This document shows, piece after piece, positions 41,425 through 52,508 of a DNA stretch of 64,000 nucleotides. Source of the stretch: Candidatus Purcelliella pentastirinorum. Lineage in GTDB: Bacteria; Pseudomonadota; Gammaproteobacteria; Enterobacterales; Enterobacteriaceae. The stretch spans positions 62,001-126,000 of the forward strand of contig NZ_CP110496.1 of the NCBI RefSeq assembly GCF_028748785.1, given 5' to 3'. Made by a program: the position numbers and the translations under genes. Each line of letters begins with the position of its first letter. Positions within the stretch are counted from its first letter, which is position 1. Below the pieces are notes generated by a model. That model made no database searches. It was not told the origin of the DNA and saw only the letters and a program-made list of their open reading frames with translations.

Positions 41425-41461
41425 TTTTTTATTTTTATAAATTTTTGTAATGGAATTTATT

Positions 41462-42187
41462 ATGTTGATTAATACAGATAAATTTAAATATCGTCGTATT
41501 TTGTTAAAAGTTAGTGGTGAAATATTTGGTAAAAATGATGGTTCTAATATAAATATAAATATTATAAATAATTTTTTAAAAGAAATAAAAAGCATTTCAC
41601 GATTAGGAATACAAATAGGTTTGGTTATTGGGGGAGGTAATATAGTAAGAGGTTCTGATATTTCTCATTTTGGAATAGATCGTGTTATTTGTGACTATAT
41701 GGGAATGTTATCTACTATAATAAATGGTTTAGCGTTATCTAATATATTACATAATAGTTCAGTTAATTCTTATTTAATGTCATCTATCCCTATAGATGGT
41801 ATTTGTCATACTTATGATTATTTAAAGGCAATTGATTTATTAATAAAAAATTTTGTTGTAATTTTTGTGGGTGGTATTGGTAATCCATTTTTTACTACAG
41901 ATTCAGCTGCATGTTTGCGTGGTATTGAATTAAATGCTGATATTATTTTGAAGGGTACAAAGGTCGATGGTGTTTTTTCAGCGGACCCTTCTGTTTATCC
42001 TAATGCTATTTTATATGATAAACTATCTTATAGTGAAATACTTAATTTAAATTTAAAAATCATGGATTCTACTGCATTTATTATGGCTAAGGAACACAAA
42101 TTACCTATTCGTATATTTAATATTAATAGTAAAGGTATTATAAAACGTATTATAATGGGCGAAGATGTTGGTACACTGATTTATTGA
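41462..42187 (+). CDS. pyrH: UMP kinase
   Basis: Phosphorylates UMP to UDP. The ATG at 41462 gives 241 residues, the E. coli length; an ATG four codons earlier is also in frame. RRILLKVSGE, GLVIGGGNIVRG, GGIGNPFFTTDSAACLRGIE and TKVDGVFSADP are present. Followed by a strong terminator. Confidence 0.95.
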   Translation: MLINTDKFKYRRILLKVSGEIFGKNDGSNININIINNFLKEIKSISRLGIQIGLVIGGGNIVRGSDISHFGIDRVICDYMGMLSTIINGLALSNILHNSSVNSYLMSSIPIDGICHTYDYLKAIDLLIKNFVVIFVGGIGNPFFTTDSAACLRGIELNADIILKGTKVDGVFSADPSVYPNAILYDKLSYSEILNLNLKIMDSTAFIMAKEHKLPIRIFNINSKGIIKRIIMGEDVGTLIY

Positions 42188-42213
42188 TTAGGTTTTTGAT
42201 TTTTAAATAGTCT

Positions 42214-42245
42214 AAAAAGCACCCAATTTTAAAAGGGTGCTTTTT
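42214..42245. terminator. Bidirectional Rho-independent terminator between pyrH and groEL
   Basis: Perfect 11-bp stem (AAAAAGCACCC at 42214-42224 with GGGTGCTTTTT at 42235-42245) and a 10-base A+T loop. T runs on either strand let it end both the rpsB-tsf-pyrH and the groES-groEL transcripts. It is the clearest hairpin terminator in the window. Confidence 0.9.
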
Positions 42246-42252
42246 GATTTTT

Positions 42253-44254
<2,002 letters not shown>

Positions 44255-44600
44255 TTTATTATTTTTCCTTATAGATATTTTACAGTAAAACAATTTATTT
44301 ATTTATTTTTTAAATAAATTTTATTAATTTTGTTTTCTATAATCATTCTTAAACTTGTAATATGGACATTATTCAAATCTTTCAAGAGTATTTTTTTTTT
44401 TTTTTTATAAATTTATGTTATTTATTTGAATGTGTTAGTTTTCTTTATTTTTTTTTAATATTTTAATAAGTGATAAATTATTTTTAATTAATTTTTATAT
44501 ATAGTTTTTTAAATAATTATATAATATATTTTTAAATATTTAATTTATTGTTTTATAAATTATTTTAAGTTTTTTGTCGTTCATATTAATAGTGATAGTT
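44255..44600. other. Intergenic region between groES and alaS
   Basis: About 345 bases between divergent genes. It contains the heat-shock-like promoter at 44358-44386 and a T16 run at 44391-44406 (an A tract upstream of that promoter on the minus strand). Nothing else recognisable. Confidence 0.6.
44358..44386 (-). promoter_or_regulatory. Sigma-32-type heat-shock promoter for groESL
   Basis: On the minus strand CTTGAA (44386-44381), 14 bases, then TCCATATTA (44366-44358). This fits the sigma-32 pattern CTTGAA with a CCCCATnTA-type -10 at allowed spacing, and it is in the same position as the E. coli groE promoter. An A16 tract immediately upstream may act as an UP-like element. It is a rare non-A+T-biased match in this region. 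Confidence 0.7.
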
Positions 44601-47243
44601 ATGAAATTTAATATTATAAATGTACGTCGTATATTTTTAGATTTTTTTGAAAATAAAGGTCATAAAATTTTTACTGGTGGACCATTAATATCTTCTGAAG
44701 ATACATCTTTATTATTTACTAATGCAGGCATGAATCAATTTGAGGATTATTATTTAGGATATAAAAAATCTCATTTTTCTAGAATTGTTACTTCTCAAAA
44801 TTGTTTACGTGTGGGTGGTAAGCATAATGATTTAGAAAAAATTGGTTATACTGATTTTCATAGTACTTTTTTTGAAATGTTAGGTAATTTTAGTTTTAAT
44901 GATTATTTTAAAAAAGAAGCTATTTTTTATGCTTGGGAGTTATTAACTGGTATAAACAATTTTAATTTGTCTAAAGATCGATTATTAGTTACTGTGCATT
45001 ATCAAGATTATGAGTCTTATAAAATATGGTCAGAAGATATTGGTATTAAATCGGATCGTATTATTATTATTGGAGATAATAAAGATAAAATTAATTATCA
45101 TTTTTCTGATAATTTCTGGCAAATGAATAATATAGGTCCTTGTGGTCCATGTACGGAAATTTTTTATGATAATTCTATAAACTTTTCTGATAAAATTGTA
45201 GATTCAAATGTTGTTTATTCAAAAAGATTTATTGAAATTTGGAATATTGTATTTATTCAATTCAATCGTGACATTGATGGATCTTTAATACCATTAAAGA
45301 TTCCTTTAGTAGATACTGGGATGGGTTTAGAACGAATCGTCTCTATTTTACAAAATGTTTATTCTATTTATAAAATTGATTTATTTAATAATATGATTAC
45401 TTTTATAGCGGATTTAATTAAATGCAATGATTTAGTTAATATTTCTTTGCGTGTTATATCCGATCATATCCGTTCTTGTATTTTTATAATTCAGGATGGT
45501 ATTTTACCATCCAATGAAAAACATGGTTATGTATTACGCAAATTAATCAGACGAGCTATTATTCACGGTTATATGTTAGGTATAAGAGATAGTTTTCTTT
45601 ATAAATTAGTTAGTTTTTTTATTCATTGTTTGAAATTAAATAATTATTTAATAAAATTAGATGTCAATAGTATTTCATCTGTTATAAAATCTGAAGAAGA
45701 TCATTTTTCAAGAACTTTGCAAAAGGGTTTTTTATTACTAAATAAAAAATTGATTAGTTTAAAAACCAATGTATTAGATGGTAAAATATTATTTGAATTA
45801 TATGATACTTATGGGTTTCCTATTTATTTAACTAAAGAAATTTGTCTTAAAAATAATATTTTGATTGATTTTATTAAATTTGAAAATTGTATGTCTGAAC
45901 AGCGTAAAAGATCACGTATGTATAATAATGATACTACAAAGTTAAAATTTAATGGTTTAATTTTAAGTAATTACTCATCGGTTTTTAATGGATATATTAA
46001 TTTTGAAATTACTAGTAAAGTATTATTAATATTAGTATCTAATAAGATGGTTAAAGACATATATACTGGTCAAAAGGGTATTATTATTTTAAATGAAACA
46101 TCATTTTTTTTTGAATCTTCTGGACAAATATCAGATATAGGTATTTTAAAGAATAATAATGGTATATTTAGAGTTGATAAAGTAAAGAAGCATGGAAATG
46201 TTATATTTCATATTGGTGTTTTAATTTCAGGTAATTTATCTGTATTTGATATAGTATGTTCTTCCATTGATAAATTTCATAGAAAATGTATTGAAATTAA
46301 TCATTCTTCTACACATTTGTTACATTCTGCTTTACGTACCGTTTTAGGTGAACATGTTGTGCAAAAAGGTTCATTTATAAATCATAAATATTTTAGATTT
46401 GATTTTTTTCATAAAAAATCATTAACTACTGATGAATTGTATTTAATTGAAAAAATTGTCAATAATTATATTCGTGATAATATTAGTATCTCAACAACTT
46501 ATATGAATTTAAATGATATTAGATTAAATAATATTATTTTTTTATTTGGTGAAAAATATAAACAGGAATTTATGCGTGTTGTTAAAATAGGTAATATTTC
46601 TTATGAAGTATGTTTGGGCACACATGTAAAACGTACTGGTGATATTGGATTTTTAAAAATTATTTCAGAGAAAGGGATATCTTTGGGTATTCGTCGTATA
46701 GAGTCTGTTGCTGGAAAATATGCCATTTCTTATATTCAATCCTTGCATTCTAAAATTAATTTATTTAGCAAATTATTAAATAGTAATTTTAATAACTTAG
46801 AAAATAATTTAATATCTACAATAAAAAATTTTAATTTATTAAAAAAAATTTTAGAAAAAAATAAAAAAGATAATTTAAATAAAAATATTATTTTCCTTAA
46901 GAAAAATATTGAAGTTTTTAAAGGTGTTAATTTTTTGTTTAATTATTTGGTAAATTTAGATATTAATAATTTATATAAAATTATGTATATTTTAATTAAA
47001 ACTTTAAATAAAATAATATTTTTTTTATTCACTAATATAAAAGATGATTACTTTTTTATTTTTTATATTAGTAAAAATTTAAATTATTTATTCGATAAAA
47101 AAGAGTTAATTAATTTTTTATCTAGTAAATTTAATTGTAAAATATGTTTTAATTCTGATATTGGAAATTTTCGTATTAAAAATGATTATTTTATTGATGA
47201 TTTTGTAAATGAAATAAAATATTGGATTTTTGGTAAAATATAA
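44601..47243 (+). CDS. alaS: Alanyl-tRNA synthetase, degenerate C-terminal domain
   Basis: Charges tRNA-Ala and edits Ser/Gly mischarging. It has 880 residues from the ATG at 44601 (E. coli 876). The class II catalytic core is clear (FTNAGMNQFEDYYLG, GGKHNDLE, FFEMLGNFSFNDYF, DTGMGLERI). The editing domain keeps HSSTH and the Cys/His of the second site, though CGGTH reads CLGTH. The Gly-rich motif of the C-Ala domain (GGKGGGR in E. coli) is not recognisable; the last 150 residues are Lys/Asn/Phe-rich. It precedes csrA and two tRNAs as in E. coli. Confidence 0.95.
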   Translation: MKFNIINVRRIFLDFFENKGHKIFTGGPLISSEDTSLLFTNAGMNQFEDYYLGYKKSHFSRIVTSQNCLRVGGKHNDLEKIGYTDFHSTFFEMLGNFSFNDYFKKEAIFYAWELLTGINNFNLSKDRLLVTVHYQDYESYKIWSEDIGIKSDRIIIIGDNKDKINYHFSDNFWQMNNIGPCGPCTEIFYDNSINFSDKIVDSNVVYSKRFIEIWNIVFIQFNRDIDGSLIPLKIPLVDTGMGLERIVSILQNVYSIYKIDLFNNMITFIADLIKCNDLVNISLRVISDHIRSCIFIIQDGILPSNEKHGYVLRKLIRRAIIHGYMLGIRDSFLYKLVSFFIHCLKLNNYLIKLDVNSISSVIKSEEDHFSRTLQKGFLLLNKKLISLKTNVLDGKILFELYDTYGFPIYLTKEICLKNNILIDFIKFENCMSEQRKRSRMYNNDTTKLKFNGLILSNYSSVFNGYINFEITSKVLLILVSNKMVKDIYTGQKGIIILNETSFFFESSGQISDIGILKNNNGIFRVDKVKKHGNVIFHIGVLISGNLSVFDIVCSSIDKFHRKCIEINHSSTHLLHSALRTVLGEHVVQKGSFINHKYFRFDFFHKKSLTTDELYLIEKIVNNYIRDNISISTTYMNLNDIRLNNIIFLFGEKYKQEFMRVVKIGNISYEVCLGTHVKRTGDIGFLKIISEKGISLGIRRIESVAGKYAISYIQSLHSKINLFSKLLNSNFNNLENNLISTIKNFNLLKKILEKNKKDNLNKNIIFLKKNIEVFKGVNFLFNYLVNLDINNLYKIMYILIKTLNKIIFFLFTNIKDDYFFIFYISKNLNYLFDKKELINFLSSKFNCKICFNSDIGNFRIKNDYFIDDFVNEIKYWIFGKI

Positions 47244-47344
47244 TTAATTTTATATTTAATTTATTTTTTTATATTTTATTGTAAAATTAGGTTCTTTATT
47301 TTATAGTTTAAAATTTGATTTGGTAGTTTATTTAGGGATGAAAA

Positions 47345-47524
47345 ATGCTTATTTTGACTAGGTGTGTAGGTGAAGCTCTTATTATTAATGATAATGTTTG
47401 TGTTACAATTTTAGGTGTAAAAGGCAATCAAGTTAGAGTTGGGATAAAAGCTCCTAAAAATGTTGTTATTCATAGGGAAGAGGTTTATCGAAAAATAAAA
47501 ATACAGAAAATAAAATCTTTATAA
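47345..47524 (+). CDS. csrA: Carbon storage regulator CsrA
   Basis: Small RNA-binding post-transcriptional regulator. It has 59 residues (E. coli 61), just under a 60-residue ORF cutoff and found by reading. [31 protein letters not shown] match. RNA-binding Arg6 and Arg44 are kept, but Arg7 is Cys. It is preserved in the alaS-csrA-serV-argV order. It is one of very few regulators left in the window. Confidence 0.95.
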   Translation: MLILTRCVGEALIINDNVCVTILGVKGNQVRVGIKAPKNVVIHREEVYRKIKIQKIKSL

Positions 47525-47565
47525 TATTATGTTTTAATAAATTATTTATTCATAAAAGTTTTATT

Positions 47566-47654
47566 GGTGAGATGGCCGAGAGGTTTAAGGCGCTCCTCTG
47601 CTAAGGGAGTATGTAATTTTAAATGCATCGAGGGTTCGAATCCCTCTCTCATCG
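47566..47654 (+). tRNA. serV: tRNA-Ser (anticodon GCU)
   Basis: Class II tRNA of 89 bases: acceptor GGTGAGA with TCTCATC, discriminator G, anticodon loop CTGCTAA, a long variable arm with a matched stem, T-loop GTTCGAATC. Follows csrA as in E. coli. Confidence 0.95.
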
Positions 47655-47682
47655 TTTTTTTGTGTAATTTTTTTATTATTTA

Positions 47683-47756
47683 GCACCCGTAGCTTAATTG
47701 GATAGAGCATTCGGCTACGAACCGAACGGTTGGAGGTTCGAATCCTCTCGGGTGTA
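47683..47756 (+). tRNA. argV: tRNA-Arg (anticodon ACG)
   Basis: 74 bases: acceptor GCACCCG with CGGGTGT, discriminator A, anticodon loop CTACGAA. The A34 requires TadA deamination to inosine, so tadA should exist elsewhere. Follows tRNA-Ser as in E. coli. Confidence 0.95.
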
Positions 47757-47823
47757 TTTTATATTTTATTATAAAAAACTTTTATGGTTTTTGTTTATTA
47801 TATTTTATTTTTTGAATATTTTT

Positions 47824-48177
47824 TTATTTTTTAACAAGTTTTTCTTTGATTTTAGCCGCTTTACCTTTTAATGATCTTAAATAATATAATTTAGCTTTTT
47901 TTACTATACCTCTTTTATTTAATTTAATTTGATCTATTATAGGCGAGTGTTTGTTGAAAACTCTTTCTATTCCTTCGCCATGTGATATTTTTCTTACAGT
48001 AAATGAAGAATTAAGTCCTCTATTTCTAATTGCAATTACTAAACCTTCAAATATTTGAGTTTTTTTTTTATCTCCTTCTTTTATTAGTATTTTTATTTCA
48101 ATAAAGTCTCCTTGTTTAAAAAATGGTATATTTTTTTTCATATATTTTTTTTCTATTTTATTTATAATTTTATTCAT
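47824..48177 (-). CDS. rplS: 50S ribosomal protein L19
   Basis: Large-subunit protein at the subunit interface. It has 117 residues (E. coli 115). [32 protein letters not shown] is diagnostic. Last gene of the rpsP-rimM-trmD-rplS operon; its ATG overlaps the trmD end by 8 bases. Confidence 0.96.
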   Translation of the reverse strand: MNKIINKIEKKYMKKNIPFFKQGDFIEIKILIKEGDKKKTQIFEGLVIAIRNRGLNSSFTVRKISHGEGIERVFNKHSPIIDQIKLNKRGIVKKAKLYYLRSLKGKAAKIKEKLVKK

Positions 48178-48928
48178 TATTTTTTTTCCTTAAGTTATAT
48201 TTTTTTTTGAATTCTGAAATTAATTTTTTTTGTTCAAATGTTAGTTTTATTTTTTTTAATAAATCTGGTCTTTTTATCCATGTATGTCCTAATGCCTGTT
48301 TTAATCTCCATTTATTTATTTTAGTATGATTACCTTTTAATAAAACTGATGGTACTTTATTACCTTGTAAATTAGATGGTCTTGTATAATGAGGGGCATC
48401 TAAAATTCCCTGATAAAATGAATCATTTGTAATAGATGATGTTTGTTTAATTGTATTTGGTATTAAACGTGTTATGCAATCAATTAAAACCATTGCTGGT
48501 ATTTCTCCTCCACTTAATATGTAATCTCCTATGGATATTTCTTCATCTATTTCTGTTTCTATTATTCTTTCGTCAATACCTTTATATCTTCCACACACTA
48601 TTATGATTTTTTTATATTTTATTATTTTAAATATTTTTTTATGTTTTAATATTTTACCTTTTGGTGAAAGATATATTACTTTTGTATTTTTGCCTATTTT
48701 TTTTTTAATGGTTTTTATTGTATTTATTATAGGTTCATACATCATTAACATTCCTCCTCCTCCTCCATACAAATAATCGTCTATTTTTTTATTTTTATTT
48801 TTTGTATAATTGCGGGGATTCCAAAGTCTTATTTTTAACAATTTTTTTTTTGTGGCACGCTTTATATTTTTAAAATTTTTTATTATTTTAAATATTTCTG
48901 GTAATATACTTATTATTTCTATCAGCAT
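48170..48928 (-). CDS. trmD: tRNA (guanine37-N1) methyltransferase
   Basis: Makes m1G37, essential for frame maintenance. It has 252 residues (E. coli 255). [36 protein letters not shown] and the trefoil-knot [19 protein letters not shown] are conserved. Downstream of rimM by 13 bases. Confidence 0.95.
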   Translation of the reverse strand: MLIEIISILPEIFKIIKNFKNIKRATKKKLLKIRLWNPRNYTKNKNKKIDDYLYGGGGGMLMMYEPIINTIKTIKKKIGKNTKVIYLSPKGKILKHKKIFKIIKYKKIIIVCGRYKGIDERIIETEIDEEISIGDYILSGGEIPAMVLIDCITRLIPNTIKQTSSITNDSFYQGILDAPHYTRPSNLQGNKVPSVLLKGNHTKINKWRLKQALGHTWIKRPDLLKKIKLTFEQKKLISEFKKKYNLRKKNNE

Positions 48929-48941
48929 TTTATTTTATTTA

Positions 48942-49460
48942 TTATTTATTCCAATCTATTTTAATTTGTTTTTTTTTGTGATTTATTTTTTTTATTATTT
49001 TATTGTTTATGAATGGTATTAGTTTTTTCTTTGTTTTTTTATGTTTTTGTATTACTAATATAGTATTTTTTTTTATCGTAATTAATTTTATTATTTTGCC
49101 TATATATTTTTTTTTAGCATCTATTACTTCATAATTTTTTATTTTATTAATTAAAAAATAATTTTTTTTAAATATTTGTTTTTCATGTACCGATATATCA
49201 CAATTAGTTAAAATTTTTGCTTCATTTATATTATTAATATTCTTTATTTTTATAATAATTTTTTTATAATGTTTTTTCCAGTTTTCTATTTTTATTATTG
49301 ATTTATAATTGTTTTTTTTAATTTTCCATGTTTTGAAATCAAATATGTTTTCTTTTATTTTAAAGAATGAATTTATTTTTAACCAACCTTTTATTCCTAA
49401 TGTTTTTCCTATTTTACCTATTATTATTTCATTTTCTTTTATTTTTTTATTCATTTGCAT
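48942..49460 (-). CDS. rimM: 16S rRNA processing protein RimM
   Basis: Helps 30S maturation around S19. It has 172 residues (E. coli 182). GKIGKTLGIKGWLKINSF at the N-terminus and LIPFINNKIIKKI near the C-terminus align; the middle is diverged. The start overlaps rpsP by 14 bases; a second in-frame Met two codons later is equally possible. Confidence 0.92.
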   Translation of the reverse strand: MQMNKKIKENEIIIGKIGKTLGIKGWLKINSFFKIKENIFDFKTWKIKKNNYKSIIKIENWKKHYKKIIIKIKNINNINEAKILTNCDISVHEKQIFKKNYFLINKIKNYEVIDAKKKYIGKIIKLITIKKNTILVIQKHKKTKKKLIPFINNKIIKKINHKKKQIKIDWNK

Positions 49461-49707
49461 TTGTTTTTTGTTTTATTTTTTTTATAGAATATTTTAGTCT
49501 TTTTGATAATTTTGCTCCTGTTTTTTTCCAATATTCTAATCTTTTCATATTTATTTTAATATTTTTTATTTTATTTTTTGTAATGGAATTTAAAAATCCT
49601 ATTTTTTCTATAAAACGTCCATTTCTAGGATTTCTTTTATCGGTTACTATAATATTATAAAATGGTTTTTTTTTTGCACCATTTAGAGCTAAACGTATTC
49701 TTATCAT
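49447..49707 (-). CDS. rpsP: 30S ribosomal protein S16
   Basis: Small-subunit protein. It has 86 residues (E. coli 82). MIRIRLALNGAKKKPFYNIIV and NGRFIEKIGFLN are typical. First gene of its operon; ffh, which lies upstream in E. coli, is not here. Confidence 0.96.
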   Translation of the reverse strand: MIRIRLALNGAKKKPFYNIIVTDKRNPRNGRFIEKIGFLNSITKNKIKNIKINMKRLEYWKKTGAKLSKRLKYSIKKIKQKTNANE

Positions 49708-50359
49708 AAAACATCCTGTTTAATTTTATTAAATTTTAATTTTTAAAAATATTAGTTTTAATAGTAAATATTTAATAATGATTAATGTCAATAAAAAAAA
49801 TTTTAATTTTTTATTTGTTAAAATTTTATTTGGTATATGTTTTTCATTTTTTAATTTTTGATTATTTAAATAAAAATAAAAAAATATTTTTTAATAACTA
49901 TATTATTAATAAAATATAATAAATAAGGAATTTAAATAAAAATTATTAAATATTTTATTATAATTATAGATTATATTTTTATTTTTAAAATAAGTTGCTT
50001 TTTTTCTTTAAATTTGTGTTAAAATTCATTGTTTTTGTCAAAACTAATATTTTATTAAATTTCATGGTTTATATAATTAATATTTATATTTTTAAAATTT
50101 ATTTTATAAATTTAATATATATTTTGGTTATTGTTTATATTTTAAATATTATTTTTAATATAATTTAGCTTATTATTGTAAGATTTTTTTTTTTTTTTTT
50201 ACATTAATTGATTTTAGAATATTGAATTTATTTTTAAATATTGATTTTATTACATCAATATTTTTTTACTATACAATGTTATATCACATTAAGATTAATT
50301 TTTATTTTTTATAGTTTATTATTATTTTTTATTGTATTATTTTTATAAGGTTATTCTTT
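49708..50359. other. Intergenic region between rpsP and suhB
   Basis: About 650 bases, the longest gene-free stretch. Apart from the candidate rpsP promoter and a T17 run (50186-50202) I see no ORF, tRNA or hairpin. It may be the remains of deleted genes that have decayed beyond recognition. Confidence 0.5.
49763..49791 (-). promoter_or_regulatory. Candidate sigma-70 promoter of the rpsP operon
   Basis: On the minus strand a perfect -35 TTGACA (49791-49786), 17-base spacer, then TTTACT (49768-49763), a 4 of 6 match to the -10 consensus. It lies 56 bases upstream of the rpsP ATG. The TTGACA is unusual in this composition; the -10 is weak. Confidence 0.45.
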
Positions 50360-51142
50360 ATGAATCCTATGCTTAATATAGCAATTAAAGCGATTAGATC
50401 TGCGGGTAATTTTTTGATACAAAAATATGTAAATTATACAAAATTAGATATTAATAATATAACTAAGAGTAGTTTAGCTATAGCCAATATTAACAGATCA
50501 ATGAAATTGATTATTATGCAAGTTATTCAAAAATATTATCCTAATCATATATTTATAAAAAATAAGTATAAGTTACATTTTACTAAAAGTAATAATACTA
50601 AATGGGTTATTAATTCTCTTGATGGCGTAGATAATTTTATTAGAAAATTTCCACATTTTTCTATTTCTATAGCAGCTATAGTAAATGGTAGATCTGTAAT
50701 ATCTTTGATATATGATCCAATTCGTAACGATTTATTTTCTGCAGTTCGTGGTAATGGAGCGCAGTTAAATAGTTTTAGAATTAGAAGCAATTCTATTTGT
50801 AAATTAGAAAATATTGTTTTAGCTTTATCTTTAAAATCAAAATTGAACAATGATATAATTTTATATAAAAAAGTATTAAATAAATTGATTAACAGTCATA
50901 TTGATTTTCGTTATACTGGATCTTCATCTTTGGATTTAGCATATCTAGCAGCTGGTAAAATCGATGGTTATTTACAAGTTGGTTTTAATTATTTTGATTT
51001 TATTTCTAATGAATTATTGTTAATAGAATCAGGTAATATCTTATCAGATTTTATTGGTAAAAGTGATTGTCTGTTATTTAATAATGTTATATGTGGCAAT
51101 CCTCGTTTATTAAAAGAGTTATTAATTTTGGTTAAAGAATAA
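50360..51142 (+). CDS. suhB: SuhB, inositol monophosphatase fold with eroded active site
   Basis: 260 residues (E. coli 267), beginning MNPMLNIAIKAIRSAGN like E. coli MHPMLNIAVRAARKAGN. YDPIRNDLFSAVRGNGAQLN and GSSSLDLAYLAAGKIDGYLQVG confirm the family. Of the metal-binding residues, E67 is Asn (IKNK for ITEE) and D84 is Asn (INSLDG for IDPLDG), while D87 and D212 remain; D44 is also Asn. Phosphatase activity is therefore doubtful. E. coli SuhB also joins the rRNA antitermination complex with NusA and RNAP, which could explain retention. It converges with glyA, abutting its stop. Confidence 0.92.
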   Translation: MNPMLNIAIKAIRSAGNFLIQKYVNYTKLDINNITKSSLAIANINRSMKLIIMQVIQKYYPNHIFIKNKYKLHFTKSNNTKWVINSLDGVDNFIRKFPHFSISIAAIVNGRSVISLIYDPIRNDLFSAVRGNGAQLNSFRIRSNSICKLENIVLALSLKSKLNNDIILYKKVLNKLINSHIDFRYTGSSSLDLAYLAAGKIDGYLQVGFNYFDFISNELLLIESGNILSDFIGKSDCLLFNNVICGNPRLLKELLILVKE

Positions 51143-52387
51143 TTATTTATATATTGGAAATTTATTGCATAAATTTTTCACCATTTTTTTTATTTTTTGA
51201 ATTTTTTTTTTATTTTTTATATTATTTAATATTTCAACAATCCAGTATGTTATTTTTTTTGTTTCTTTTTTTTTAAAGCCTCTTTTTGTTATAGCGGGTG
51301 TTCCTATACGAATACCCGATGTTATCGTTGCATTTTTTTTGTCATTTGGTATAAAATTTTTATTTGTTACTATATTTGCTTCATATAATGCATTACTAGC
51401 TTCTAATCCAGTAATGTTTTTGTTAGATAGATTTATTAAAAACATATGATTTTTTGTACATCCGGATATTATTTTATATTTTTTTTTAATTAATATTTTT
51501 GTCATTGTTTTAGCATTTTTTATTGTTTGTTTTTGATACGATTGAAATTTTTTTTCCATAGCTTCTTTAAATGCTACAGCTTTAGCTGCTATTATATGCA
51601 TCATTGGGCCTCCTTGTTCTCCTGGGAATATCGCACGATCTAATTTATCATATAAAATTTTATCTCCTCCTTTAGCTAATATCATTCCCCCTCTAGGGCC
51701 TGATAAAGTTTTGTGAGTAGTTGTTGTTACTACATGCGCATATGGTAATGGATTTGGGTATAATTTAGCTGCAATTAACCCTGCTATGTGGGCCATATCA
51801 ACAAGTAAATATGAATTATTTATTTCAGCAATTTTTCTTATTCTTTTCCAATTAATTATTCCTGAATAAGATGAAAATCCAGCTATTATTAATTTTGGTT
51901 TATATTTGTTACTTAATTCATGTATTTCTTTATAGTTTATATTACCTTTTATATTTAATCCATAGTTAATGACTTTATATAATTTTCCTGATGAATTTAT
52001 CTTTGCTCCATGAGATAAATGTCCTCCATGTGTTAACTTCATACTAAGTATGGTATCTCCATAATTAATAAGTGCATTATACGCTGCTAAATTTGCTTGT
52101 GTTCCTGAATGTGGTTGTACATTAACATAGTCAGCATTAAATAATTTTTTTGCTCTTTTAATAGCTATTTTTTCTATTATGTCTACATATTTACATCCTG
52201 AGTAAAAACGTTTATTGGGATATCCTTCTGCATATTTATTTGTTAAAATTGATCCTTGTGCTTGCATAACACAGTTACTTACATAGTTTTCTGATGCTAT
52301 TAGATTTATATATTCATTTTGTCTTTTTTTTTCAGCTTGGATTAATTTCCATAATGTATTATCATATATTTTAATATTTTTTTTCAT
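51143..52387 (-). CDS. glyA: Serine hydroxymethyltransferase
   Basis: PLP enzyme converting serine to glycine and 5,10-methylene-THF. It has 414 residues (E. coli 417). NLIASENYVS, the PLP-Lys motif TTTHKTLSGPRGG, and IRIGTPAITKRGF are present. With folA nearby it supplies one-carbon units for dTMP and formyl-Met; THF itself must come from elsewhere or the host. Confidence 0.96.
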   Translation of the reverse strand: MKKNIKIYDNTLWKLIQAEKKRQNEYINLIASENYVSNCVMQAQGSILTNKYAEGYPNKRFYSGCKYVDIIEKIAIKRAKKLFNADYVNVQPHSGTQANLAAYNALINYGDTILSMKLTHGGHLSHGAKINSSGKLYKVINYGLNIKGNINYKEIHELSNKYKPKLIIAGFSSYSGIINWKRIRKIAEINNSYLLVDMAHIAGLIAAKLYPNPLPYAHVVTTTTHKTLSGPRGGMILAKGGDKILYDKLDRAIFPGEQGGPMMHIIAAKAVAFKEAMEKKFQSYQKQTIKNAKTMTKILIKKKYKIISGCTKNHMFLINLSNKNITGLEASNALYEANIVTNKNFIPNDKKNATITSGIRIGTPAITKRGFKKKETKKITYWIVEILNNIKNKKKIQKIKKMVKNLCNKFPIYK

Positions 52388-52508
52388 AATTATTTTTTTA
52401 TTTTTTTTTTGATTTTACATTATTATAATATTTTTTTTAAAATATTAAATTTTAATATTTATCAAACTTTTATTATTATATTTATTTCATTCAAATTAAA
52501 TTTATTTT

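Noticed and set aside
49708-50359. Possible ffh relic or small RNA in the 650-base gap
   Set aside because: No Met-rich M-domain-like reading, no 4.5S RNA or RNase P signature and no stable hairpin could be found by eye.
51143-52508. Regulatory element (riboswitch) upstream of glyA
   Set aside because: The 120 bases upstream of the glyA ATG are A+T-rich with no conserved paired structure visible.
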